From positions 18,245 to 82,244 of the forward strand of contig CALHOU010000015.1 in the NCBI GenBank assembly GCA_938035945.1: DNA of 64,000 bases. Reading direction: 5' to 3'. The notes beneath the pieces were generated by a model. It had not been told where the DNA came from, made no database searches, and was given only the letters and a program-made list of their open reading frames with translations. This document shows positions 34,541-42,631 of this stretch, in pieces (positions within the stretch are counted from its first letter, which is position 1; the number at the start of each line of letters is the position of its first letter). This stretch comes from an uncultured Granulosicoccaceae bacterium. GTDB taxonomy: Bacteria > Pseudomonadota > Gammaproteobacteria > Granulosicoccales > Granulosicoccaceae. The position numbers and the translations under genes are program-made.

Positions 34541-34927
34541 TTATTCGCAGCGATTAAGCGGTCCGTTCTTGTGGAATAAATTCCAGAATATGCTCAGTGC
34601 TTCATCCTGTAGCTCGAACCTTAATTGATAGTGACGATCGGTGTCCTCTCCGCACAGCGCGTTTACGGAGGCGATAGCGGCATCGCCTTCGGTACTTACT
34701 GATGTCCACGTTATACGGCACCAAACATCACCATTTTGTAGCCAATCCTTGCTGATACGAAACGGTTGCGCGAATTTCGTGCCTTTTGGCGTGATGAGTT
34801 CACCAGCACATTGCTTTTGGGTGCCCCATTCGCCGAAAAGCGGACCTGGATCAGATGCCTGTGCTGATGATAGAAGGGGTAGCGTGAAAGAGAACAGTAA
34901 TACTAACGTTAAGATTTTCTTCACCAT
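34541..34927 (-). CDS. Exported protein of unknown function
   Basis: The 128-residue protein from ATG 34927 has a clear signal peptide (KKILTLVLLFSFTLPLLSSAQAS). The frame continues upstream to 35011 but would put 28 residues before the signal. The mature part begins DPGPLFGEWGTQKQCAGELITPKGTKFAQPF and has Cys that could pair. It is not recognised as a known family. It ends close to the MerR gene's 3' end (convergent). Confidence 0.6.
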   Translation of the reverse strand: MVKKILTLVLLFSFTLPLLSSAQASDPGPLFGEWGTQKQCAGELITPKGTKFAQPFRISKDWLQNGDVWCRITWTSVSTEGDAAIASVNALCGEDTDRHYQLRFELQDEALSIFWNLFHKNGPLNRCE

Positions 34928-34965
34928 AAAACTAGGAGTCAAGTTTAATAGATGAAGTTCCAAAC

Positions 34966-36054
34966 TCAAGAATTCCCGGATTTGCTTTTGTTGCGAATTT
35001 CGCGTAACCACAATATAAGCAATGTGATAAACGTAAGAGGGATAACAAAGCTCAGCATTGCCCAGTGCATCACCTCAACTGATTCCTGAGAATGCGATGC
35101 CATTATTAAATATGTTGTATAAGCAAGGTAAAAAAAGAAGAACAACAGACCTTCCCATCGATCGATTAAATGGCCTGTGGCAAATATAGGCAAGCAGGCA
35201 ACCGTTGCCGCTAACATAACGGGCATATCGAACCGAACCAGAGCTGGGTCAACTGCCAAACCTGCTGGTGTAAAGACGGCTGCGGCGCCGGTTACGGCCA
35301 TCACATTAAACAAACAACTCCCCACCACGTTTCCAACAGCCATATCGCGCATGCCGCGTAGAGCGGCAACTACAGTCGTTGCTATTTCGGGTAAAGAAGT
35401 ACCAATGGATATGACAGTTAAGCCGATTAATAATTCGCTAACGCCAAGCCAACGCGCAATGGTGACGGCACCAGCAACCAGGAAATCAGCGCCAGTGACC
35501 AACATGGCTAAACCAATAATCACTAACAAAAAAGATACAGCAGGGTGTCTGTTTTTTGGGGTATCGAGGTCCGTATCTTCTTCAAGTCCGGTCGTATACG
35601 ATTCCTTGCGTGCACTAAAAATCGCATAGACCGTATAGAGGATGCTACCAGCAAAAAGGATGGCGCCATCGACAACACTGATACGACCATCGTAAGAGAG
35701 TGCAAATAGCGCTAGCGTTACAGCTATAAGAATGGGCACGTCTGTTCGCACGATGCGGCTGCCCACAATCAATGGTGTGATCATGGCTGCAAGACCGAGT
35801 ATGAGCAGTATATTGAGGATATTGCTACCAACAACATTTCCCAGTGCTATATCTGCTTTACCTTCAAGCCCCGACTGAATGGCCACCGCCATTTCTGGTG
35901 CACTGGTGCCGAATGCGACGACGGTTAAACCGATTACGATGGGAGGAATACCGAAACGTTTGGCAATTTCAGCAGCCCCGCGCACCATGATCTCTGCACC
36001 ACCAACGAGCAATACAAAGCCGAATATGATTTGAAAAAAAACAATTGTGTTCAT
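34966..36054 (-). CDS. Calcium/sodium antiporter (CaCA superfamily, YrbG type)
   Basis: Inner-membrane cation exchanger of 362 residues with two alpha-repeats. Repeat 1 is IGLTVVAFGTSAPEMAVAI with GNVVGSNILNILLILG. Repeat 2 is IGLTVISIGTSLPEIATTV with GNVVGSCLFNVMAVTG. Both carry the acidic ion-binding residues (SAPE, SLPE) and Asn/Ser. It is slightly longer than E. coli YrbG because of an extra hydrophobic C-terminal segment. It is transcribed alone. Confidence 0.92.
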   Translation of the reverse strand: MNTIVFFQIIFGFVLLVGGAEIMVRGAAEIAKRFGIPPIVIGLTVVAFGTSAPEMAVAIQSGLEGKADIALGNVVGSNILNILLILGLAAMITPLIVGSRIVRTDVPILIAVTLALFALSYDGRISVVDGAILFAGSILYTVYAIFSARKESYTTGLEEDTDLDTPKNRHPAVSFLLVIIGLAMLVTGADFLVAGAVTIARWLGVSELLIGLTVISIGTSLPEIATTVVAALRGMRDMAVGNVVGSCLFNVMAVTGAAAVFTPAGLAVDPALVRFDMPVMLAATVACLPIFATGHLIDRWEGLLFFFFYLAYTTYLIMASHSQESVEVMHWAMLSFVIPLTFITLLILWLREIRNKSKSGNS

Positions 36055-36116
36055 AGGATCAAATTGGTTGTTACGCTATTTGCCTGTCACGGTCGTGACA
36101 TAGAGCATAGTGCATT

Positions 36117-36572
36117 CTAATCTGCTTGAACGGGCACGGAGTATAAAACAAACTCTGATTGAGCGATGTAGGTGTCGTACAAACTTTTAGCGGATGTGTT
36201 GTTTTGCTGCGTAAGCCAACGAACATTCTCGATACCATTGGATTTTGCAAAAGAGATTACGTGATCGATCAGTGCCCGGCCGGTGCCTGATTTTCTTTGG
36301 TCTGGGTTAACAAACAAATCACTCAAATAGCAAACTTTGCCGCCACTTAGAGATCGGTGCATTAGTTGGTATTGGACAAAGCCGATGGCTTGGTCGTGGT
36401 CGTTATAAGCCAGGTCGCACCAGAAAGGTTCTGCTTCATTAAATATCCAGTCCCAGACTTTTTCTTTGCAGCCGCTGGGTAGGGTTACTTTATAGAATGC
36501 AGCATAGCTTTCGAATAAGGATTCCCATTCTGTGCGCCTAGCTTGTTCGAGTGCTTTTATGTGTGTACCCAC
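36117..36572 (-). CDS. GNAT-family N-acetyltransferase
   Basis: The 151-residue protein has the acetyl-CoA motif DLFVNPDQRKSGTGRALIDHVISFAKSNG (motif A, split Q/RxxGxG/A) and a final WLTQQNNTSAKSLYDTY with conserved Asn/Tyr. The substrate is unknown; the DLFV-P-RGxGxG arrangement is common in diamine/amino-acid N-acetyltransferases. It stands alone between the antiporter and PhoX genes. Confidence 0.85.
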   Translation of the reverse strand: MGTHIKALEQARRTEWESLFESYAAFYKVTLPSGCKEKVWDWIFNEAEPFWCDLAYNDHDQAIGFVQYQLMHRSLSGGKVCYLSDLFVNPDQRKSGTGRALIDHVISFAKSNGIENVRWLTQQNNTSAKSLYDTYIAQSEFVLYSVPVQAD

Positions 36573-36638
36573 TAGCTTGTCTTCAGTCTTTTGTTGTTGA
36601 TCAGACTAGCATAAGCGGTGGGTAGGGCGGGAGAGCGG

Positions 36639-36663
36639 AGCGCTCGCAAGGTTTGCGAGCGCT
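36639..36663 (-). terminator. Perfect 11-bp stem-loop after phoX
   Basis: AGCGCTCGCAA (36639-36649) pairs with TTGCGAGCGCT (36653-36663) around GGT, 18 bases beyond the phoX stop in the minus direction. No T-run follows it. It is a probable transcript-end structure for phoX. Confidence 0.6.
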
Positions 36664-36680
36664 GCCGTTACTACAAAAAA

Positions 36681-38588
36681 TTAACCGACTAATCCGCCAT
36701 CATCGCGTTTAATCGCGACCACGGCTGATCGAGGGACGGCGTCTCCACCTTCCGGCCAATGGCTATTGCCTCTTTCACCGGGGTGTTGAATGCCGATAAA
36801 CATGGTGCGTTTGTCGGGGCTCCAAGTACAACCGGTGACTTCGCATTCATTCGGTCCCACCAAAAAGCGTCGCAATTCGCCGGTGGCGGGATCGCCAGCC
36901 AACATTTGGTTGTTACCGTGGCCTTCAAACTCTTCTGCGTTGGTATAGTTGCCATCAGTTTGAATCCATAGCATGCCGTTCGAATCGAACTTCAATCCAT
37001 CAGGCGAATTAAACATGTTCGCTTCGTTAACGTTTGCAGAACCTGCATAGGCATCAGAATGAATTTTCGGGTTGCCTGCCATAACGAATAAATCCCAGGC
37101 GAAGCCATTGCTGGTGTGATCGCCACCATTAGGTCGCCATCGCACCACTTGCCCGTACAGATTTTTCTCACGAGGGTTAGGCCCAACAGCAGGGGTTAAA
37201 TCACCTCCAGCGTTGGGTTTGATGCCACGGTTTTTATTATTCGTTAAAGCGCAATAGACTTCCGGTGCTTTGGGGTTTGCAGCTACCCACTCGGGACGGT
37301 CCATGGTGGTTGCACCAACCGTTGACGCAGCCAGACGTGTGTGAATGCACACTTCAGCCATCGACGCAAGGCCGCTGGTTTCAGGGTTCAATTCTAGCCA
37401 CTCACCAGCACCTGTGTCATGAAACTTAGCTGCATAGAGTTTGCCGTCTTCAAGTAGAGAGTCGGTTTCAGCGCCAACAGCGTAAACGCCGTTAGATACA
37501 AAGCGGTAGAGAAATTCACCTCGTTCATCATCACCCATGTAAACAACAACGCGGCCGTCATGGTTAATAACCAGCTCAGCGTTCTCGTGTTTGAATCGAC
37601 CTAAGGCGCTGCGTTTTTTCGGCGCAGCATCGGGTTTTCGTGGATCAATTTCAACCACGTACCCATGCCGGTTCGGTTCGTTAGGCTCTTTTGATACATC
37701 AAAGCGATCATCTACTTTTGCCCAACCATAGCCCCAATCTTTAGATGAAACACCGTATCGCTTGAGTTCTGGTGATACCTTGTGCGCTTCGTCGGCCGCT
37801 GAGAAGTAACCATTGAAATTTTCTTCGCAGGCCAGGTAAGTGCCCCAGGGTGTTGAGCCATTGCCGCAGTTATTGTAGGTACCCAGTGGCGTGTTTCCGT
37901 CTGGGTCGGCTGATGTTTTTAATAAGTCATGCCCCGCAGCGGGCCCAGTCATTTGCATAACCGTGTCAGGCGTAACGCGACGATTGTAAGGGCTATCAAC
38001 CACGATCGCCCATTCACCAGAATCGGATTGCGCGATTTCAACAACGGTTAAACCGTGCGCCATCTTACCCTTGAGTACGTCGTCATTGGTTTCGTATTTC
38101 CCCTCTTCGCGATTTCCCCAAATGATTTTTCGATTTGTGTATTCGTTGTTGACCACCATCAGTGTTTTATCACCGTGGGCAAACACTTCCATACCGTCGA
38201 TGTTGTCGCCGAATGACGTGACCTGACTTGCGGCTGAGCCGCGTGTTGCATGATCAAAATCAATGCCATCTGACCAAAGCGGATCGCCCCAACGTGTAAC
38301 GACTTGAGCTGAATAGCCTTGTGGGACAGTGATGTCGTCCAGGGTGTTTGCATCAATTGATTCGAATGCGAATCGGGTAGTTGCTGCTTGCGCATCGCCT
38401 GGTGCGAGGGTAGCCAAAGAGCCCAGTGTGGCAACGCCACCCACCGCGACAACGCTCTTGAGTAAGCCGCGGCGCGTCAGTGCTATTTCAAGAATACGAT
38501 CAAAATCGTTTTCTTCAGGTTTGGGGTTAATCTGTTCATCAAAATCGTCAAACGAAATTTCTTCGGTTGTATCCGTATTCTTGTCCAT
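36681..38588 (-). CDS. phoX: PhoX-type alkaline phosphatase (Tat-exported, DUF839)
   Basis: Secreted Ca2+/Fe-dependent phosphatase of 635 residues. A long N-region of 38 residues precedes the twin-arginine motif LTRRGLLKS (Arg39-Arg40) and hydrophobic segment, a known PhoX trait. Family blocks: VTRWGDPLWSDGIDFD, FGDNIDGMEVF, GTYLACEENFNGYF (glutamate ligand region), RFKHENAELVINHDGRVVVYMGDDERGEFLYRFVS split into ligand motifs, and DGLKFDSNGMLWIQTDG. PhoX supplies phosphate from organic phosphates in marine bacteria. No Pho box is obvious upstream. Confidence 0.9.
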   Translation of the reverse strand: MDKNTDTTEEISFDDFDEQINPKPEENDFDRILEIALTRRGLLKSVVAVGGVATLGSLATLAPGDAQAATTRFAFESIDANTLDDITVPQGYSAQVVTRWGDPLWSDGIDFDHATRGSAASQVTSFGDNIDGMEVFAHGDKTLMVVNNEYTNRKIIWGNREEGKYETNDDVLKGKMAHGLTVVEIAQSDSGEWAIVVDSPYNRRVTPDTVMQMTGPAAGHDLLKTSADPDGNTPLGTYNNCGNGSTPWGTYLACEENFNGYFSAADEAHKVSPELKRYGVSSKDWGYGWAKVDDRFDVSKEPNEPNRHGYVVEIDPRKPDAAPKKRSALGRFKHENAELVINHDGRVVVYMGDDERGEFLYRFVSNGVYAVGAETDSLLEDGKLYAAKFHDTGAGEWLELNPETSGLASMAEVCIHTRLAASTVGATTMDRPEWVAANPKAPEVYCALTNNKNRGIKPNAGGDLTPAVGPNPREKNLYGQVVRWRPNGGDHTSNGFAWDLFVMAGNPKIHSDAYAGSANVNEANMFNSPDGLKFDSNGMLWIQTDGNYTNAEEFEGHGNNQMLAGDPATGELRRFLVGPNECEVTGCTWSPDKRTMFIGIQHPGERGNSHWPEGGDAVPRSAVVAIKRDDGGLVG

Positions 38589-38866
38589 ATAAATCTCCTG
38601 TTGTAGAGTTTGATTTTATCTTTTTTTGGCGAAAACTATGAGCTCTTAGAAAGCTTGCTACTCGAACCTAGACAATATCCAGTTTGGAATCAAAAGGGAA
38701 GGTTATTGAAAGAGGAAATGGAAAAAAGGCGTGGGGATGGTACAAGTTTACCCATGCTACATTTGGGTTAAGAAAGGATCAGGCACTCAGGCTCCGTCAG
38801 GCAAGTGCGGAGAGTGTGGTGGATTATGAGTGCCCGCATAGTAGCAGGCACCCAATTGACAACGAA

Positions 38867-39718
38867 TTAGCCTTTTGTTGCGCCTAAGGTAAGGCCAGCG
38901 ATAAAATGCTTTTGCATGATGAAGAACATAATGACAGGTGGCATCGCCGCAAGCAAAGATGCCGCTGATATCAAATGCCATTGCTGAACAAATTCACCGT
39001 TGAGTGTGCGTACTCCAACGGTTATAGGCAGGCTGGAATCTTCTTGTATTAATACCGTGGCCCAGAAGAAATCGTTCCAGATAAAGGTGAAAATCAATAC
39101 ACATAGTGCAGCAATAGCCGGTTTGACCAATGGCAACACCAAATGCCAAAAGATCTGAAATTCACCAACTCCTTCAAGCCGCGCAGACTCAATAAGTTCG
39201 AACGGTAGGGCTTTCATAAAATTGCGCATAAACAGCGTGCAAAAACCAAGTTGAAACGCTGCATGAAACATGACCAACCCTGGCACTGTGTTCATGATTT
39301 CAAGCTTCACCGAGATGTTTACCACCGGCAGCATCAATATTTGAAACGGTACGAAGTTGCCTGCGACAAACAAAAAGAACAGCGGCAAGGCCCAACGAAA
39401 CTTATAGATTGCCAATGCATAGCCAGTAAGACAGGCCATACCAACCGATAACACCATAGTTGGTAAGGCGATGAGCAAGGTATTGATCAAATATTGCAGC
39501 GCTTCAGTTTTAGCAAACACTTCACTGTAATTTTGAATTAACTGAAACGAGCTTGGAATACCAAATACGTTACCAGTAGCGATATCCGACACAGGCCGGA
39601 TGGAGGTCATAAAAATAGCAAGTAGCGGTAGCAGCCAAAAGAATAGGGCGATAGGCAGAGCCAGTTTGTAAGCGATTTGCGCTTTGGCAGAGTTTTTTTC
39701 TATAGGTACTGGAAACAT
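38867..39718 (-). CDS. Carbohydrate ABC transporter permease, MalG type
   Basis: Inner-membrane permease of 283 residues with six helices. The EAA cytoplasmic loop is present as ESARLEGVGEFQIFWHLVLPLVKPA. It ends near FFIMQKHFIAGLTLGATKG, the usual MalG C terminus. It starts directly after the stop of the MalF-type gene (no intergenic base) and completes the heterodimer. The location beside galactosidase genes points to galactoside import. Confidence 0.92.
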   Translation of the reverse strand: MFPVPIEKNSAKAQIAYKLALPIALFFWLLPLLAIFMTSIRPVSDIATGNVFGIPSSFQLIQNYSEVFAKTEALQYLINTLLIALPTMVLSVGMACLTGYALAIYKFRWALPLFFLFVAGNFVPFQILMLPVVNISVKLEIMNTVPGLVMFHAAFQLGFCTLFMRNFMKALPFELIESARLEGVGEFQIFWHLVLPLVKPAIAALCVLIFTFIWNDFFWATVLIQEDSSLPITVGVRTLNGEFVQQWHLISAASLLAAMPPVIMFFIMQKHFIAGLTLGATKG

Positions 39719-40909
39719 TTAGTTGCCCTCCTTTTCATCTTGGTACATGCGCCATAAGAAGTAACTTATGTAAACAAGCATAATTAAGAAAAGTACGGTT
39801 GCGATTGCTGAACCATAACCATAACGCCCAACGCCTTCACCTACAGCCTGTTCATACATGTAAAAGGCAAGTACGTTGGTTGAGCCGAAGGGTCCGCCTT
39901 GTGTCATGGTCGCGATCATGTCGAACGAGCGCAGTGCACCAATTACTGTTACAACAATGGCTATAAACGTGGCAGGTTTTAGTTGTGGCAATACAACGTG
40001 CCATAGCAACTTCCAGCCTTTAGCACCATCGAGTCGCCCAGCTTCTATTTGATCTGCTGATACATTATTTAAGCCGGTCAAGTAGAGGATCATACAATAG
40101 GCAATTTGCGGCCAAAGCCCTGCGGCGATGATGCCGTAAGTGGCTTTTTTGGAATCGCCCAGAATAGAGGGTGGGTCAACCGAGCATACGCGCGTTAGGT
40201 TGCCGACAATGTTCTCTCTCATCTCGCAAAAGAACCAGCCCCATACTTCGCTTAACAAGCCAAATTCAGGGTTGTAAGCCCAAGCGAATATCAAACCGAC
40301 AACTACTTGCGAAATAACAAAGGGGAAGAAGAAAAGGGATTTATATATGCGGATTCCGGTAACAGTTTGGTTCAGAAACAAAGCGATAAATAAACCGATG
40401 GGAACAGCCAACATATAAAGAACTAGCCAGATTAAATTGTTCTTTAATGATGTCCAAAAATTAGGGTCGTCTAACAAAATGCGGTAGTTGTGTAAGCCTA
40501 CCCACTTGCCAGTCCACACGCCATTAATGTCGTATAAGCCATTCCATTTGGTGAATGAATACGAAATTGATTGGAATATCGGAACAATGACGTACACCAT
40601 AAAGAAAGCCAAACCTACGGCGAGAAACAGCCAGGGTGTTACAGCAAGCTTGTTACGTTTGTAATAGGAGTGCCCAGTAATCATAAAAAGGCCGGCGGCC
40701 ACGGCTGTGAGCAACAGAGCCATGCGAATAAAAAAGGTTGGAACTCTGGCGGTAATTTGCCTGGTGTAACCAAGCATCTCTTGCACCATTGCGGTATTAA
40801 CCACAAATACCAATAGAAAGATGCAAATAGCTAGCACGATGCCCGCACCGACAACTCGGTTTGCAGACGTCTCAAATCGTTGGTTTGGGTTCGCAATGGT
40901 AGTAGTCAT
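39719..40909 (-). CDS. Carbohydrate ABC transporter permease, MalF type
   Basis: Inner-membrane permease of about 396 residues from ATG 40909; an alternative ATG at 40951 adds 14. An N-terminal pair of helices precedes the six-helix core and a periplasmic insertion with two Cys (FFCEMRENIVGNLTRVCSVDPPS), which may form a disulfide. The EAA loop is EAGRLDGAKGWKLLWHVVLPQLKPA. Its partner genes are the binding protein upstream and MalG-type permease downstream. Confidence 0.92.
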   Translation of the reverse strand: MTTTIANPNQRFETSANRVVGAGIVLAICIFLLVFVVNTAMVQEMLGYTRQITARVPTFFIRMALLLTAVAAGLFMITGHSYYKRNKLAVTPWLFLAVGLAFFMVYVIVPIFQSISYSFTKWNGLYDINGVWTGKWVGLHNYRILLDDPNFWTSLKNNLIWLVLYMLAVPIGLFIALFLNQTVTGIRIYKSLFFFPFVISQVVVGLIFAWAYNPEFGLLSEVWGWFFCEMRENIVGNLTRVCSVDPPSILGDSKKATYGIIAAGLWPQIAYCMILYLTGLNNVSADQIEAGRLDGAKGWKLLWHVVLPQLKPATFIAIVVTVIGALRSFDMIATMTQGGPFGSTNVLAFYMYEQAVGEGVGRYGYGSAIATVLFLIMLVYISYFLWRMYQDEKEGN

Positions 40910-40965
40910 ACAAGCGCCGCTCTGTGAGATAAGGTTACTAACAATACTCAAGTCTTAAACCGCAA

Positions 40966-40986
40966 CCGGCTACGCAAGGTAGCCGG
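40966..40986 (-). other. Intercistronic stem-loop between binding-protein and permease genes
   Basis: CCGGCTA (40966-40972) pairs with TAGCCGG (40980-40986) around a 7-base loop. It lies 43 bases after the binding-protein stop in the minus direction and before the MalF-type gene. Such structures often protect the upstream message so that binding protein is made in excess over permease. Confidence 0.65.
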
Positions 40987-41028
40987 CTTTGGTGTATTAC
41001 TTACAACGTTAAGTTATCAAAAAATAAC

Positions 41029-42276
41029 TTAGTAAACTTCAGCCTGTACTTTATCAAGACCTTCAAGAATCTCATCCAGTGCAGAAGGGTCAAGCATGAA
41101 TTTCTGGAAGCCTTCCATACCAGCTTTTGCCATTGCTGCAGGCGCGTCACGGTCATAGAACTGAGCTAAGCCAGCAGCTGTTGACAATGTAGCCATACCT
41201 TCTACGATGAACTTGTCATCGGCGTTGATTTCAGCAGCGGCATTAGGCGGAAGTTGGCCAATAGCTTTGTTCCAGTCGCCTTGAATTTGAGGCGTAGCGA
41301 TGAAAGAAAGGAATTTCTTCGCGTTCTCAACGTTCTTAGCATTTGCTGGGATGAAGAAAGCATCAGCTGGTGCTTCTTCTGCACGAGGTACACCGGCAGT
41401 GATTTCTGGAAACTGAAAGAAATCGATTTGCTCGTCTGTTAAGCCTGCATCTTTGTACTGACCAACGGAGAAGTTACCCATGACGTACATGGCCGCATCA
41501 CCTTTAGCGAAAGGTGAGATAGCTGCCTGCCAATCCATCGTAGCGTGAGTGCTTACGAAAGAACAACGATCAAGCATTTCTTCCCACTTAGCAAATGTTG
41601 CACGGATACGATCATCTGTGTATTTGATTTTGCCAGCAGTTAGATCGTTGTGCACTTCATAACCGTTGGTACGTAGGTTTAGGTAGTCGAATACACCAGC
41701 CGCAGTCCAAAGGTACTGTGTACCAATGGTGAACGGTGTAACACCGGCGCCTTTCAATGCATCACAGTTGCCAAGTAGCTCTTCCCAGTTCTTAGGCTCG
41801 CTTAGACCTAGTTTTTCATAGATATCTGCACGGTAGTAAACGCCCCACTGGTAATAAGAGTAAGGTACGCCCCACTGCTTACCATCGCGTGTCATGGTTG
41901 GTTTGATCGCGTTGAAATTAGAGCTTAGGTTTTCATCAGATGCCCAAAGGTCAGAGATATCTGTGAATAGGCCTGCGTCTACGAATGGGCCCATACGGTT
42001 ACCTGGGTACCAAGTGATAACATCCGGCGCATCGTTTTGTAGTGCGTTACGAATAGTATCTTTATGCGCTTCACGGTCGCCGTTGTTTGCAACAACATTG
42101 ATATCTGGGTTTGCGGCTTTAAAGGCTTCTACCGCAGCTTCGTAAGCGGCTTTCTTATCAGGATTTAGATCGTCAAACGTGATGACCAAATCACTGGCTA
42201 GAAGCGAACCTGAAAAAAGGCCCGCCATTGCTGCACCGAGTGCTAGCTTGGTAAATCTTAAACTCATTCTATTCAT
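41029..42276 (-). CDS. Extracellular sugar-binding protein of ABC transporter (family 1)
   Basis: Periplasmic substrate receptor of 415 residues. The signal is LRFTKLALGAAMAGLFSGSLLAS with predicted cleavage before DLVITF. The mature protein has DVITWYPGNRMGPFVDAGLFTDISDLW, GKQWGVPYSYYQWGVYYRADIYEKLG and GDAAMYVMGNFSVGQYKDAG, typical of family-1 oligosaccharide receptors. Shine-Dalgarno GGAGG precedes the start. It most likely binds a galactoside, as shown by the adjoining catabolic operon. Confidence 0.92.
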   Translation of the reverse strand: MNRMSLRFTKLALGAAMAGLFSGSLLASDLVITFDDLNPDKKAAYEAAVEAFKAANPDINVVANNGDREAHKDTIRNALQNDAPDVITWYPGNRMGPFVDAGLFTDISDLWASDENLSSNFNAIKPTMTRDGKQWGVPYSYYQWGVYYRADIYEKLGLSEPKNWEELLGNCDALKGAGVTPFTIGTQYLWTAAGVFDYLNLRTNGYEVHNDLTAGKIKYTDDRIRATFAKWEEMLDRCSFVSTHATMDWQAAISPFAKGDAAMYVMGNFSVGQYKDAGLTDEQIDFFQFPEITAGVPRAEEAPADAFFIPANAKNVENAKKFLSFIATPQIQGDWNKAIGQLPPNAAAEINADDKFIVEGMATLSTAAGLAQFYDRDAPAAMAKAGMEGFQKFMLDPSALDEILEGLDKVQAEVY

Positions 42277-42305
42277 CCTCCATCGGATAATGGTAAAACA
42301 AAGCA

Positions 42306-42325
42306 GGGCGTTGACGCCCGTTTTT
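42306..42325. terminator. Terminator-like hairpin between the gal operon and ABC genes
   Basis: GGGCG (42306-42310) and CGCCC (42315-42319) pair around a TTGA loop. A T5 run (42321-42325) follows on the plus strand, and TGCTTTGTTTT follows in the minus direction. It may be bidirectional and would separate the galactosidase operon from the binding-protein gene. Confidence 0.65.
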
Positions 42326-42631
42326 CTAAAAACTACACTGTAAAAATGATGGTCTTAACGACCGACTCTTCACTACTTTATTTGCGCTTGCAAACTTCAC
42401 AAGCTGACTTTTAAATCGACAAAAATTCAGGCTTTTCGCCATTGCCCTGACCCATCCATGGTCATCAGCACGAGGTACGACGAGTCGAGGAACCCCATGA
42501 TGATATGCTTTGTACGCGTTGTAAAGTGCATCCAGCGTTGGTTTTATTTGCTGTGAACCAGTTCGGTTGCCGTCATGGTTGACAACATTCACCTTAATGG
42601 ATGTGCTCAATAGCGTGTGATAGCCGCTCAT
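42326..42631 (-). CDS. Unrecognised small ORF coupled to beta-galactosidase gene
   Basis: The 101-codon frame begins MSGYHTLLSTSIKV at an ATG overlapping the upstream stop codon (ATGA). Composition is unremarkable, the C-terminal third is basic, and it has no signal peptide or domain I recognise. It ends just before the terminator hairpin. The coupled start favours a real gene, but the codon choice is not persuasive. It may instead be leader DNA for the binding-protein gene. Confidence 0.3.
   Translation of the reverse strand: MSGYHTLLSTSIKVNVVNHDGNRTGSQQIKPTLDALYNAYKAYHHGVPRLVVPRADDHGWVRAMAKSLNFCRFKSQLVKFASANKVVKSRSLRPSFLQCSF

Noticed and set aside
35177..35629. 150-codon plus-strand ORF inside the cation antiporter gene
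   Set aside because: It is antisense to conserved alpha-repeats of the antiporter and has no own signals.
38684..38887. 67-codon plus-strand ORF in the phoX upstream gap
   Set aside because: It overlaps the 3' end of the MalG-type permease gene, lacks any motif, and has no good ribosome-binding site. The 38589-38866 gap otherwise holds only an 8-bp inverted repeat GGCACTCA/TGAGTGCC.
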